Source of the DNA: Spirogloea muscicola
Lineage: Eukaryota; Streptophyta; Zygnematophyceae; Spirogloeales; Spirogloeaceae
DNA: 30,267 nt
Assembly: GCA_009602725.1 (NCBI GenBank)
Contig: WELB01000015.1
Span: forward strand, 757,583-787,849
Direction: 5' to 3'
Position 1 is the first letter of the stretch. Every line of letters begins with the position of its first letter. The notes under the pieces are model-generated. The model was not told the DNA's origin. It searched no databases and saw nothing but the letters and a program-made list of their open reading frames with translations. The translations under genes and the position numbers were made by a program. Shown piece after piece: positions 1 through 8,240 of this stretch.

Positions 1-1
1 A

Positions 2-830
2 CCTTCAGCACCCCCTCCTCTGCCTCCCCTGCCACCCCCAAGCATGCCGCCTCCTCCCTCTCCTCCTCCGCCTCCTCCCCCCTTGTCTCCGGCCGCCATG
101 CCTCCCTCAGCAGGTGTCCAGCCATCCCCTGGCCCTCCTGCGGCGCCCAAGAACCTGCGCCCCATCAATGGCTTCCCATCCCCGGCCCCCTCTGCAGTTC
201 CCCAACCGCCTCCCAAGTCATGGCCCCCTCTGTCTCCAGTCAACCTCCGCCCTCCTCCGCCACCAACCACGCCCGCCACTACAGGGCCCCCATTGGCACC
301 GCTGTCCACTACGTCACCGACCTTGCCTCCCTCCTCCGCCAGTCCCCCACCTCCCTCCCCCAGCTCGACAAACGTCCCGACAGGCACCCCGCCTCCTCCA
401 CTGCCTCCTCCTCTTCCCGTTCCCTCGGTACCACCAACTTTCCCTGCAGCCGGCCAGCCGCCGAGTCCCCCTGCAGGCGGCCGGAGCTCCCCCCCTCCGT
501 CTTCAGTATCACCGCTGTTGCCACCCTCTCCCTCTCCACCCCCTCCTGCCTCGCCCCTTGGCCTCCTCCCTCCACCTTTGCTGCCGTCTCGCAGCCCCCC
601 GCCGTTGCAGGCCTCGCCCCTGCCTCCACCCCCAGGCCCGTTGCTCGTCAATCGGTCGCAGCCAGCAACCCCGCTCGGCCCCTCCCCTCCTCCTCCCCCC
701 GCTGCTCTGCCGCTCCGGCCACTTCCGCCGCAGCCCCCAACGTCGGGCCTGTCGGGCGGCCGGCCTCCTCCACCCAGCCCGCCGGTAGTCGTGGTCGATG
801 ACAGCTGCCCACCACCGACTCCAAGCTCAG
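2..830 (+). CDS. Proline-rich protein, 3' part of a larger gene (partial)
   Basis: The frame is open from the window edge, so the gene starts upstream. The translation is almost entirely low complexity: long runs of proline mixed with serine, alanine and leucine, then a short valine/aspartate stretch (PVVVVDDSCPPPTPSS). There is no recognisable catalytic domain. If read through, the frame stops at 842-844. A plausible donor, CTCAG|GTGCAA at 830/831, would instead splice in phase 1 to an acceptor at 1056/1057, where the reading frame stays open to 1322. Proline-rich stretches like this occur in formin FH1 regions, cell-wall proteins and actin-regulator linkers, but no FH2 or other partner domain follows, so no function is assigned. 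Two other frames are also open for 190-220 residues because of the C-rich composition; the polyproline frame is preferred for its length and continuity with the edge. Confidence 0.5.
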
Positions 831-1056
831 GTGCAACAACTTGAAGTTGCGTAGATGCTGCATGCCTTGTACATGCAGCAGAATTGAGAGATACCAACTT
901 GCCTTTTCTGGATGAGAACGAGATCCTTTACGCTAGGACTTCTATATTCCTGCGACCTTACAGACATGCCGTCATCAATGCTTAAATCATCACAATCGAT
1001 CATCAAGTACTCGATCTTGACATTGATTGCTGAACATTCTCAATCACCTGGTGCAG

Positions 1057-1316
1057 TGTTCAGAGGTGGCCACCACCCGCAGGAGGGGCACCACCAACGG
1101 CGGGGCCCCTGCCAGCCGGGGCGTGGACACCACCCCCCCGAGGCCGGTGGCGATGGGCCTGTAGGCCACCACCCACCGGGCATTGGACATCACCAAGCAG
1201 AGCGCGGCGGACACTCAAGCGGAGAGGGCCACCACCCACCTGGCGTTGGCCACCATTTCTCACAAGGGGCTGGCCACCATTCCCCTGGCATTGGACACCA
1301 CCCTCCGCAAGCTCCA
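1057..1316 (+). repeat. Degenerate GGCCACCACC-type minisatellite
   Basis: Variants of GGCCACCA and GGACACCA followed by CCACCTGGCGTTGG-like spacers recur about every 20-40 bases from about 1068 to 1305. The unit is imperfect and its spacing irregular. It underlies the His-Gly-Pro repeats in one frame and Pro-Trp repeats in another. Confidence 0.6.
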
Positions 1317-1322
1317 CCTTAG
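1057..1322 (+). CDS. Possible histidine/glycine-rich downstream exon of the proline-rich gene
   Basis: An acceptor-like GGTGCAG at 1051-1056 precedes a stretch that can be joined in phase 1 to the proline-rich exon. It gives a repetitive GHHPPG-type peptide ending at a TAG at 1320-1322. The reading frame is uncertain. Another frame of the same DNA gives a proline/tryptophan-rich peptide. The third gives a more ordinary-looking amphipathic peptide (for example TISHKGLATIPLALDTTLRK) but is broken by TAG at 1162 and 1339. The DNA is built from a degenerate unit around GGCCACCA, so every frame looks repetitive. I treat this as a likely exon of the upstream gene with an unresolved frame. Confidence 0.25.
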
Positions 1323-1373
1323 GCTATGCGCAGAAAGCTAGTGGCTGTTGTGGCATGTCTTTGCCACTGGTAG

Positions 1374-2034
1374 CCGTGACATGATGGACGCAGACAAGGT
1401 TCTGGACCATAGCTATCCATCTTCTGTGGCGCGAAAGACGTGTGCAGCTGAGCTTTCTCAAGCAGTGGATACCTTCAGGTGAGCCCTTCATCTCGATATC
1501 TATCTCTACTCAAATGTCACTATCGTGTATTGATTGCCAAATTGGTGTTGCACAATATACAATGGATGCCAACTTAGGCAAGAACCTGCCTAGTATCTTG
1601 AGTCATTCAAAGAGTACTTCGATATGATATAGTACAACTGAACTTGTTGTCATGAAGAGAATGTTCTGTGAGGAGCATCACAGACTTGCTGGTGGGCTGA
1701 AGAAGATGGGAAGTAATTTTGCTGATGGCCAACCCGACCAGTGTGCAGGGCCATAGCCTCTCTTCCATTCCTCCAGTCAAGCATGAGCTGGCCTTGCCAC
1801 GGTACCTGCCTGTGTTGACTCTTCGCCAGAGCATGCTACCACGTGCCTGGAGCGCACCTCCTCTCCCTGTCATACTTTTACAGTCTTCTTGGGCTTGCCG
1901 CTCGCAGGGGTACTTTGCAACTTGTGGAGGAGCTCCCGCCGCTCATTTCTGTCTATGCCGGCCTGCCTCTTCGCTGGCGCCAGTATACACACAATCGTCT
2001 TATAGGGATGCAAACTACATTAAGTATCACGTAG
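1374..2034 (+). CDS. Two putative exons of an unrecognised gene (1374-1478, 1908-2034)
   Basis: A reading frame between an acceptor-like CTGGTAG (ending 1373) and a good donor TTCAG|GTGAGC (1478/1479) encodes a non-repetitive peptide containing MMDADKVLDHSYPSS and AAELSQAVDTF. It ends in phase 2. A matching phase-2 acceptor, GCTCGCAG|G at 1907/1908, continues as GTLQLVEELPPLISVYAGLP and stops at TAG 2032-2034. The agreement in phase and the ordinary composition suggest real coding sequence. It may be the C-terminal end of the proline-rich gene upstream, but the joining exon is not resolved. The family is not recognised. The second exon lies next to the retroelement-rich region, so the true 3' end may have been replaced by repeats. 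Confidence 0.3.
1479..1907 (+). other. Presumed intron between the two putative exons
   Basis: This 429-base stretch starts GTGAGC and ends CGCAG. It contains short open frames of low-quality composition and no recognised gene or repeat apart from a module-like TTGGGCTTGCC segment near its 3' end. Confidence 0.3.
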
Positions 2035-2039
2035 ATATT

Positions 2040-2530
2040 TTCTATTCTTTTCTTTCAGGCTGGCCTTCCACAGCCACGGCCTCCTTTTGAAACAGCCCTT
2101 TCCAGCTGCTAAGTGTCTGACTTGCGGCTGATGACTAGGGGTTACTTAGTGGCGATTGGTAGCATCCACTGGTTTCACAGAGTGTTTGCGCATTTGTGTG
2201 GGGCTTCCCCCTGGACCTTGTCGATTCTTTTTGGCTGGCCTTTGATTGCCACCGCCTCCTTTTGCACCTTTGTCAATTCTTCGTAACCTTTGTCAATTCT
2301 TTCTTGGGCTGGCTTTTTGCAGCCCTTGCCCCATTGGGAGTGCCACTTCTTCTTTTGCAGGGCGACGCTTTTCCGCCCTCTTGTTATCATCGTATTCACT
2401 TGCTGACCCGAGGTTGTTGAGCGCCTCTTGTTGCCGTCTTGGAGACTAGTATCTTGTACATTCCTTTGGGCTTGCCTTTCACAGGCACTGCCTTGACTCG
2501 AAAGAGCTTTGTGAGAGCTTCTCTCTTCTC
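2040..2530 (+). mobile_element. Degenerate LINE 3'-end modules
   Basis: This region holds at least three copies of the recurring CTTTTTGGGCTGGCC...CAGCCACCGCC module (near 2056, 2225 and 2460). It also holds a fragment (about 2340-2450) matching the tail segment seen at 8960-9090 and 9630-9690: a GGGCGACGCTTTCCGCCC-like motif, a GCTGACCC motif, and GAGACTAGTATC. No long reading frame survives. It looks like stacked pieces of the 3' end of the retroelement family described at 2560-2960. Confidence 0.55.
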
Positions 2531-2559
2531 TCGAGCGAGTGATCGGTACTGCAAGACTT

Positions 2560-2965
2560 TGTAAGATGACATCACGCGCTAGACTGAGTACGCAGTGGCC
2601 AGTGCCGCTCGAGGCAAGGAGGCGGAGTATGCTGACCATCTGCCGCAGGACGAGTCCTTTCTCCTTACCATTGACGTCCACGGGGCGTTCGGCGCTCGGT
2701 GGCTCGAGCTCCTGCACTGGCTAGCGCGCAGCTCGGTGTCCCGACGTTACCAACGGGAGCAGGCCGAATCCAATGCGGCAGGCTTTCCCGCCCAGGTGTA
2801 TCGCATGCTCTTGTTAGATTGCTGCAGCGGTCAATGGCACACGCCTTGCATCTGCCTGCCGGTCGCACTTCGGCTGCAGACCTCTGGTTCTCTCTCTAGA
2901 GGGAAGGGACCTGTAACCAATTACTACTTTCTCTGACCTGTGGCTGCTCACAAGGGGATATTGAG
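2560..2965 (+). mobile_element. LINE fragment: C-terminal endonuclease region
   Basis: The frame from about 2595 encodes KEAEYADHLPQ, then a hydrophobic strand LLTIDVHGAFGARWLELL, then QVYRM and a degenerate version of the family tail. This order (Lys...Tyr segment, Leu-rich strand ending in Asp-Val-His-Gly, GARWLELL helix, tail helix) corresponds to the end of the C-terminal restriction-like endonuclease domain of R2/NeSL-type non-LTR retrotransposons, where similar LAVDVxG and RLSVALQR motifs occur. The tail peptide frameshifts near 2820. The DNA continues with the 3' module containing GCTGCTCACAAGGGG (the LLTRGY-like end). There is no reverse transcriptase domain, so the copy is 5'-truncated. 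Confidence 0.65.
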
Positions 2966-3800
2966 CACCCAGTTACCACTTGAGTTGCTGTGTGCTTTAG
3001 AGCTTTTCTGGCCCCCTTCGGAATTTGTTCTGTATCTGAGCTGGCCAATCAGAGCCATCGCGCTCTACTGGGAGAGTCTTTCTTCTCGCTTGATCATTGA
3101 GCAGATTGTGCAGTGGAGCTGCAGATGCAAAGATGGTGGATTTTCTGACGTTTTCTGATTTTCTGAGAGCAAAAGAAAAGCTACGTCTTAGATAGAGAGA
3201 GAGAGAGAGATAAAAAGAACTACTTCTTCAGAGCGGAACAGGCTTGTACACTCCTTTGGGCTGGCCTCTCGCAGGAGGCCGCCCTCTACTGGAAGAGTCT
3301 CTCTCTCAAAGCCAGCTGCCTTACACTGAGTGGCTGTTTCTTTCAGGCTGGCCTCGCACAGCCATTGCTTACACTGGAAGCACTGTTCGGCCGCGCTTTT
3401 GTCTCGCTCTCATGAGGAGAAGAAGTGCTCGCCCATAGAGGGTAGGGGCTGGGAAAGGCCAGCCCACAAAGAATAGACAAGGTCCAAAGAGCCAAAAGGA
3501 GCTGAAACAAAGAATATCACACAGCTAGACAGTACACAACCGCAGAAGGAAGCTCAGTATCCGCGAGTGAGCAGCCATTGCCTTGCATTGAAGGAGCTGT
3601 GGTTTTTGAAATTTGGGCTGGCCTCTCACAATATTGGCCGTACGTAGATTCGTGCTTTCTGCAGCTTCCAGCCCTTGCAGGCCTTGTACAGTCCTTTGGC
3701 CTTTTCCGGCCTCTCACAGACATTGCCTTACGTAGGAAGAGCTGTTTCTTTCATTGAAAGAGCTGTTTCTTTCTTCGAAAGGGCACCCACAAAACAATGA
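2966..3800 (+). mobile_element. Stacked LINE 3' untranslated modules
   Basis: The GGGCTGGCC(T/A)..CACAGCCATTGCC...CTACTGGAAGAG module recurs near 3040, 3250, 3345, 3615 and 3700. In several copies it is followed by TCTTTCTTCT. A copy around 3410-3500 runs in the opposite orientation (GAGAAGTGCTCGCCCATAGAG ... GGCCAGCCCA). No gene is recognised here. Confidence 0.5.
3191..3213 (+). repeat. Short (GA)n microsatellite
   Basis: About nine tandem GA units lie inside the repeat-rich region. The tract resembles the much longer (AG)n tract at the end of the window. Confidence 0.8.
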
Positions 3801-3869
3801 CAAGGTCCAGAAGAGATTCATAGTGGATAGCACGAATTGAAAGAAGCGATTACAAGTATGTCTTCTCGG

Positions 3870-4215
3870 TACCCCCCAGGTAGGAAAGGCGCGGCCAGGT
3901 AGCAGCCACAAGTTGGGGAATACTTAGCAGCTAGCAGCCGGATCGCAGTCCCCTTGCCAGTGTCCAGAAGCGGCACGGACAGAACGCAAATGCTTCCAAG
4001 AGAGAAGGCGCGCGGTGCGCATGAAATTGAAAGGGAGGCCAACTCTAGCCTCACAAATGTCCTGGTAACTGGGTGATGAGCTGGCTAAGGGGGACACTAA
4101 TATCCCCGAGTAAGCACATGCATATCTGACAAGCTATACTGAGGAGCCAAACCACCACGGAAGCCATTAGCCTGGGCTAATGCACGACCAGCACGCTGGT
4201 GAATCGCGAGTGCTT
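3870..4215 (-). mobile_element. LINE 3'-end copy, minus orientation, with conserved 3' UTR
   Basis: Read on the minus strand, 4215 to about 4000 is a near copy (estimated over 90% identity by eye) of 27937-28154 and shares its 3' part with 6177-6322. The shared block includes the end of the conserved tail, a CTCACTCGGGGATATT-like segment (LLTRGY-type codons), GTGTCCCCCTTAGCCAGCTCAT and CCTCCCTTTCAATTTCATG. Beyond it, 3931-3993 (minus) encodes a second tail variant (HLRSVRAASGHWQGDCDPAAS), which also occurs at 9220-9283. Confidence 0.65.
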
Positions 4216-4735
4216 GGGAGAAGTGCTCGCCCATAGAGAAGAGTGGCAGGCAAAGCCAGCCCAAAAAGAATGACAATATCCCACGCCAAAGAAAGGGCGC
4301 GCACTTTCTTTCTTTCGTCTTGGACTAGGACCTCTTCTCTATGGGCGAGCCCTTTCTCTTTCACTAAGGGAGCGCTGCAGACTCAACAAAAGTCCAAAGA
4401 AAGTGCACTCCCAAAGAAGGTAGGGGCTGGGAAAGAGAAGTGGCACTCCCAATGGGGGCAACCTGCGAAAGGCCAGCCCAAAATGAATGGACAGGGTTCA
4501 AAGAGCCAAAAGGCGCCTAAACTACACAGCTATGCACGAGGCTACTGTATATGAAAGCTTAGTAACCACGAGTGAGCAGCAGCAAGTCGGAGGAACGCAG
4601 CTGGGAAGAAAGTGCTCGCCCATAGAAAAAGGGGGCCAGCAAAGCCAGCCCAGAAAGAATGGACAATGTCGAAAGCCAAAATAAACACACAGCTAGGCAG
4701 CTAGACAATAAAACACGACGACAACACAGGAAGCT
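4216..4735 (-). mobile_element. Tandem LINE 3' modules, minus orientation
   Basis: On the minus strand, three successive units each carry a variant of CATTCTTTTTGGGCTGGCTTT, then a CCATTGGGAGTGCCACTTCT or CTATGGGCGAGCACTTTCTTC variant. Two of them end in codons for a variant of SDLLLLTRGY followed by a stop. Unit boundaries are near 4240-4370, 4420-4600 and 4600-4760. A short forward frame at 4243-4554 is only the reverse reading of these units. Confidence 0.55.
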
Positions 4736-5200
4736 CAATACCCACGGGTGAGCAACATCAGGTCGGAGTGGCTCGAAGTAGGAAAAGATGCTGGGAAGGT
4801 GTGAGCCAAAGAACGCTGCCGTACATGGAAAAGTTGCGAAGCACCAGGGAGCCCTCGGCGTTGAGTCAGCCTGCTCCCCTTTGCCGCCAGCAGGTCGCGC
4901 AAGGCAGGTGGCTCTCCCAAAAGGGGCAAAAAGCCAGCCCGAAAAGAGTTGACGAGGACATTGACAAAAATGGACAAGCGCAAGCTGCTGCAATACGTCA
5001 AGCCACCGAGCCCAGAGTTCCGATGGATGTCGAGGGCGAGGGGCTTTTCTACAGACTTGCGATAGCTGACGTATGAAACATCTCGTGCAAAGGTAGCCAC
5101 AGCCGCAAGGCTGTGACGTCTGAGGAGAAGCCCCAATTCAAACGATAGGCCCTTAAGTGTAGCAGCCACTGAACGTGCTGCCAAATGTCCCACTTATCAC
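4735..5200 (-). mobile_element. LINE fragment: endonuclease end and tail, minus orientation
   Basis: On the minus strand the sequence reads through KPLALDIHRNSGLGG, equivalent to the Leu-rich strand of the family. A neighbouring frame gives WARWLDVLQQLALVHF. Downstream it ends with SHSDLMLLTRGY and a stop. The two pieces lie in different frames, so the copy is frameshifted. It shares the GCAGGCTGA(C/T)TCAACG segment with the copy at 9336-9480. This is a dead 5'-truncated element. Confidence 0.6.
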
Positions 5201-5480
5201 AGCAGCTCATTGATAGTCAAGCTTCGTCAGAGCCACCATCCTATTAAGATTAGCTTCTCATGATTATGGGGCTCGCACGTCAACCTTCTCTCGAACCTTC
5301 AAGGGGCTGGCACTTCACAGCTACGGCCCTTTATGAAGGAAGAGTATGAAGGAGCAGCCCGGCTTCACTGCTGCCGGGTCGCTTGCCCAGGTCTTCTGTA
5401 TGCGGCTGTCAGTCTCTTTCCAGCCTTCCGTGTCTCACGCAGTCCACTTGCAGAGGTCACTGAATGTTTCGTAGCTGCTT
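5201..5480 (+). mobile_element. Degenerate LINE fragments
   Basis: A GGGGCTGGCACTTCACAGCTACGGCCC module lies at about 5300. A tail fragment at about 5370-5460 (GTCGCTTGCCCAGGT, CTGTATGCGGCTGTCAGTCTCTT) corresponds to the AQV-Y-MRLSVSL part of the tail. No intact frame is present. Confidence 0.45.
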
Positions 5481-5499
5481 ATTTCCATGTGTGCTAGCT

Positions 5500-6170
5500 T
5501 TAGCGCTTTCCCTGGCCCCTTCGAACTCTGTTCGTTTTCCTGTCTGGGCTCTCCCAGGCCACCGCCCTCTCCTGGAAGCGTCGTTCTTCTATTTTGCGTG
5601 CAGGCCACTCTATGGCTGCTGCATCTGGGTCTAGGCGGGGTGCCTCTTGTCTACCGTATGAGACTGTCTGTATCCCTTCAGCGGTCCATGGCCCACGCTC
5701 CGCATCTGCGTGCTGGCCGTGCTCTCGCTGCGGCCTCTGGCTTTCGTCAGGGGGATAATTTCCGGCAGCTAGTCTGTCGGATCTGAGGCTCCTCACTCGT
5801 AACTACTGAGTGATTCATCCTCCCCCTGCTCTACCATAGCATCTTCCGACCCCTTCGTAGCTGCTCAATGCTTTCTCGGCCCTTTCGAACCTTTGTCATT
5901 TCTTTTTTGGGCTGGCTTTTTGCAGCCCTTGCCCCCATTGGGAGTGCCACTTCTTCTTCTTCTTCTTCTTTCCCAGCTGCGAGTTGCTCCGACTTGCTGC
6001 TGCTCACTCGTAGTTACTAAGCTTCAATCTGTGTCAGTCTCGTGCATAGCTGTGGTGTAGGCGCCTTTCGGCACTTTGGACCTTGTCCATTCTTTCCATT
6101 CTTTCCATTCTTTCCAATTCTTTTTGGGCTGACCTTTCCAAATTGGACGAGCTTACTTTCACTTTATTTG
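5500..6170 (+). mobile_element. LINE tail copy and following 3' modules
   Basis: The frame around 5640-5785 encodes VYRMRLSVSLQRSMAHAPHL, then RAGRALAAASGFRQGDNF, the clearest forward copy of the family tail. After a stop, the DNA contains the repeated 3' module (GCCCTTTCGAACCTTTGTCATTTC, TTTGGGCTGGCTTTTTGCAGCCC) with a TTC triplet run at 5952-5971 and an ATTCTTTCC run at 6090-6120. The module ends in ACTTGCTGCTGCTCACTCGT, the DNA form of the SDLLLLTRGY-like peptide. Confidence 0.6.
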
Positions 6171-6330
6171 GCGCCTCAGTATAGCATGTCAGATATGCTT
6201 GTGCTCACTCGGGAATATTAGTGTCCCCCTTAGCCAGCTCATTACCCAGTTAAAAGGACATTTGTAAGGCTAGAGTTGGCCTCCCTTTCAATTTCATGGG
6301 CATCGCGCGCCTTCTCTACCAGCCTCTACC
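6171..6330 (+). mobile_element. LINE 3' UTR copy
   Basis: This is the third member of the conserved 3' UTR set, closely matching 28012-28154 (+) and 4000-4145 (minus). It includes CAGTATAGCATGTCAGATATGC, GTGTCCCCCTTAGCCAGCTCAT and CCTCCCTTTCAATTTCATG. Confidence 0.6.
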
Positions 6331-6589
6331 TTAATTTGGACGAGCTTGCTCCCTCACTCTTCATTCCTCACTCGTTGCTATTGAGTGATTCATCCTAGCC
6401 CAATTTTGAGATTGCGCTTCTGGCCCGTTCGTAATCTGGCCCCTTCGAACCTTTTTCGAACCTTCTCTTTTGAACGCCTGGGGCAACGGATTGGCTCACC
6501 ACACACACAATCCACAACGCTTTCAGAGTCAGCCCTGAAGCATTCCGGACGCTTCTCCAGCTGTTCCTGGGCCTGCCACCGACCTGTCT

Positions 6590-7125
6590 GATTGGAGTAA
6601 CTCAGTACGAGTGTGGCTTCCGTGCGGAGGGCGGAGACCTAGCCACCCACATGCTGCGGTGTCCCACAGGCCCTGAGGTGGTGGGCGTCCACAATCTCCT
6701 ACGGGACGCACTGGCGGGCTTGATGCGCGACGCCGGCTACCGCGCCATTGTGGAAGTCAGCAATGTAATGCCCATCACCATGGAACCCAGGGACGTCATC
6801 ACCGTCGCACCCTGGACATTGTGGGTGTACAACCTGGCGGAGGCCCCCGAGCCTTGGTTGATGTGGTGGTGACTGAGGCATACAAGAGTTCCGCTTCCAC
6901 ACACATTGCTGGCCACGCAGTGGGAGGTGCTGAGCAGAGAAAACTCCGACACTACTCTGACTACCCCCGCAGCGACCACCTCTCCCGGCCTCTGGCTCTG
7001 GCCAGGGGACCCACTTTCAGGACCCTAGCCTCTCTGATCTGCGGCTGCTTAGCAGGGGTTACTGAGTGATCTGTAGCTTTTTTCTTTCTTTGTGTGCTTT
7101 GTTTTCTTAGCGCTTCCTCTGGCCC
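6590..7125 (+). mobile_element. LINE fragment: CCHC-like motif and restriction-like endonuclease
   Basis: This is the most 5' preserved part of the family in the window. The frame at 6600-6790 encodes YECGFRAEGGDLATHMLRCP, a Cys...His...Cys arrangement typical of the zinc-knuckle region just before the C-terminal endonuclease of R2-like elements. It is followed by HNLLRDALAGLMRDAGY. A frame change near 6790-6810 leads to ALVDVVVTEAYKSS and AEQRKLRHYSDY, the expected Asp-Val-x-Val strand and Lys-x-x-x-Tyr segment of that endonuclease. The 3' end contains the SDLRLLSRGY-type ending at about 7030-7070. The copy is dead by frameshift. It shares 6982-7124 with an inverted copy at 7479-7613. Confidence 0.65.
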
Positions 7126-7613
7126 CCTTCTCGTACTTTCTTCATTCTTTTTTGGGCTGGTTTTTCCAGCCCCTATCCTCAATGGGCGCGCCCTTCTCCT
7201 CTCGGCCGCAATTGACACTTTCGGCTGCTTGGGTCCTCGCTTCCATACCCTACTTGAGAACATCGCCAGTCTGGGATATGCACGACGCGAGGATATGCTT
7301 CCAGCCCAGATGGGTATGCCGGCAGCCTATCTGTCATTTTTACGACGTAGAGTTTCAGCTTGTCTGCAGCGAGCTCAGGCTCATGCGTTGCATCAGAAAG
7401 CTGGTCGAGCCTTAGCTGGTAGTTCGAGAACTTGTCGATTGCCGTCCGGTATTTGAGCATCAGTTAGCGACCTCTATGAGGAAGCGCTAAGAAACCAAAG
7501 CACACAAAGAAAGAAAGCAGCTACAAATCACTCAGTAACCCCTGCTAAGCAGCCGCAAATCAGAGAGGCTAGGGTCCTGGAAGTGGGTCCCCTGGACAGA
7601 GCCAGAGGCAGCA
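6982..7613. repeat. Inverted repeat (arms 6982-7124 and 7479-7613, 354-base spacer)
   Basis: The right arm, reverse complemented, repeats the left arm almost base for base. Shared segments include CCAGGGGACCCACTT, CAGGACCCTAGCCTCTCTGAT, GCTTAGCAGGGGTTACTGAG and CTTTCTTTGTGTGCTTTG. By eye the identity is about 90% or more with a few indels. The arms are the 3' ends of two retroelement copies inserted head to head. Confidence 0.7.
7126..7478 (+). mobile_element. LINE 3' module and tail fragment between inverted repeat arms
   Basis: A 3' module (TTTTTTGGGCTGGTTTTTCCAGCCCC, CTCAATGGGCGCGCCC) lies at 7150-7200. A tail variant at 7330-7430 encodes RVSACLQRAQAHALHQKAGR and ALAGSS. This tail differs more from the others and is nearest the 27880-28000 copy (both share HQ(K/R)AGRALA). 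It forms the spacer of the foldback structure. Confidence 0.5.
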
Positions 7614-7837
7614 GCGAGGGCTCTCCCGGCACGAAGGTGCAGCGCACGGGCCATGGACCTCTGCAGCGAGACGGCCAAGCGCATGCGATACACTTGCGCC
7701 AGCGACCCGGCTGCAGGAAAGTCTACCGGTTCACCATGGAAGCGACGGGCGATTGCGTGGCGGGCGAGCTGGTTAAGTAGCTCAAGCCACCGAGCGCCCT
7801 CTGGCTTCCTCTGGCCCCCTTCTCGTTCTTTGTTCAT
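7479..7837 (-). mobile_element. LINE tail copy, best preserved, minus orientation
   Basis: The minus-strand frame ending at 7532 is uninterrupted through the whole family tail: ARWLELLNQLARHAIARRFH, then SLAQVYRMRLAVSLQRSMAR, then ALHLRAGRALAAASG, then SLSDLRLLSRGY and a stop. This is the reference copy for the tail in this window. Upstream on the minus strand the reading merges into a 3' module from another copy, so the element is truncated. Its 3' half mirrors 6982-7124. Confidence 0.65.
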
Positions 7838-7925
7838 TCTTTTTTGGGCTGGCTTGTCCAGCCCCTATCCTCAATGGGCGAGCCCTTTCTTCTATGTGCT
7901 GACTCGTGGTTACTGAGCGAGTCAG
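7793..7925 (+). mobile_element. LINE 3' module ending in a LLTRGY-like codon string
   Basis: This repeats 7110-7200 directly (GCGC...CTTCCTCTGGCCCCCTTCTCG, TTCATTCTTTTTTGGGCTGG, CCCTATCCTCAATGGGCG). It ends in GTGCTGACTCGTGGTTACTGA, which encodes VLTRGY followed by a stop. Confidence 0.55.
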
Positions 7926-8240
7926 CTTAGCAGCAGGTGACGTACAGTGGTCAATGTGCTTGCCTTTATACTTGGCCACACATGGCCTCCCCATCTCTTA
8001 ATACACACGCATTCATTTCTTTTTGTCTTCCTTCCGGGTGGTCCGCTTATTACTTGGCCTCTTTGCCTCGAGCGACATCCGCTGTTGCATGCGCGGCCCC
8101 GCTGCTGCATGCCCCGCCTGCATGTCCCCTCTGATTGTACCGGCCGTCGCTGCACAACCCGTCGGCCCAGCCGCCGCCGCCGCCGCTGCCGCCGCCGCCC
8201 CCGCCGTCGCCGCCGCCGCAGTATAACGGCCGTCGTCGCG
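7926..8240 (+). promoter_or_regulatory. Upstream region and 5' UTR of QCR8 with (GCC)n
   Basis: About 315 bases separate the retroelement block from the QCR8 start. The last 70 are almost pure GCC/CCG triplets (8166-8220) followed by CAGTATAACGGCCGTCGTCGCG directly before the ATG. No clear TATA box is placed with confidence. The same arrangement of triplet repeat and start codon recurs at 10750-10772 and, on the minus strand, at 26990-27063. Confidence 0.4.

Noticed and set aside
1162-1341. Possibility that TAG is read as glutamine, as in some ulvophyte algae
   Set aside because: The clear genes end at TGA (QCR8, HERC-like) or TAA (DEG1) where the families end, and no conserved position is encoded by TAG. 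The two TAGs lie in a frame of doubtful coding status.
1374-2034. Resemblance of the exon pair to a dynein heavy-chain tail segment
   Set aside because: Only a few hydrophobic and Trp/Arg positions fit. The match is too weak to name a family.
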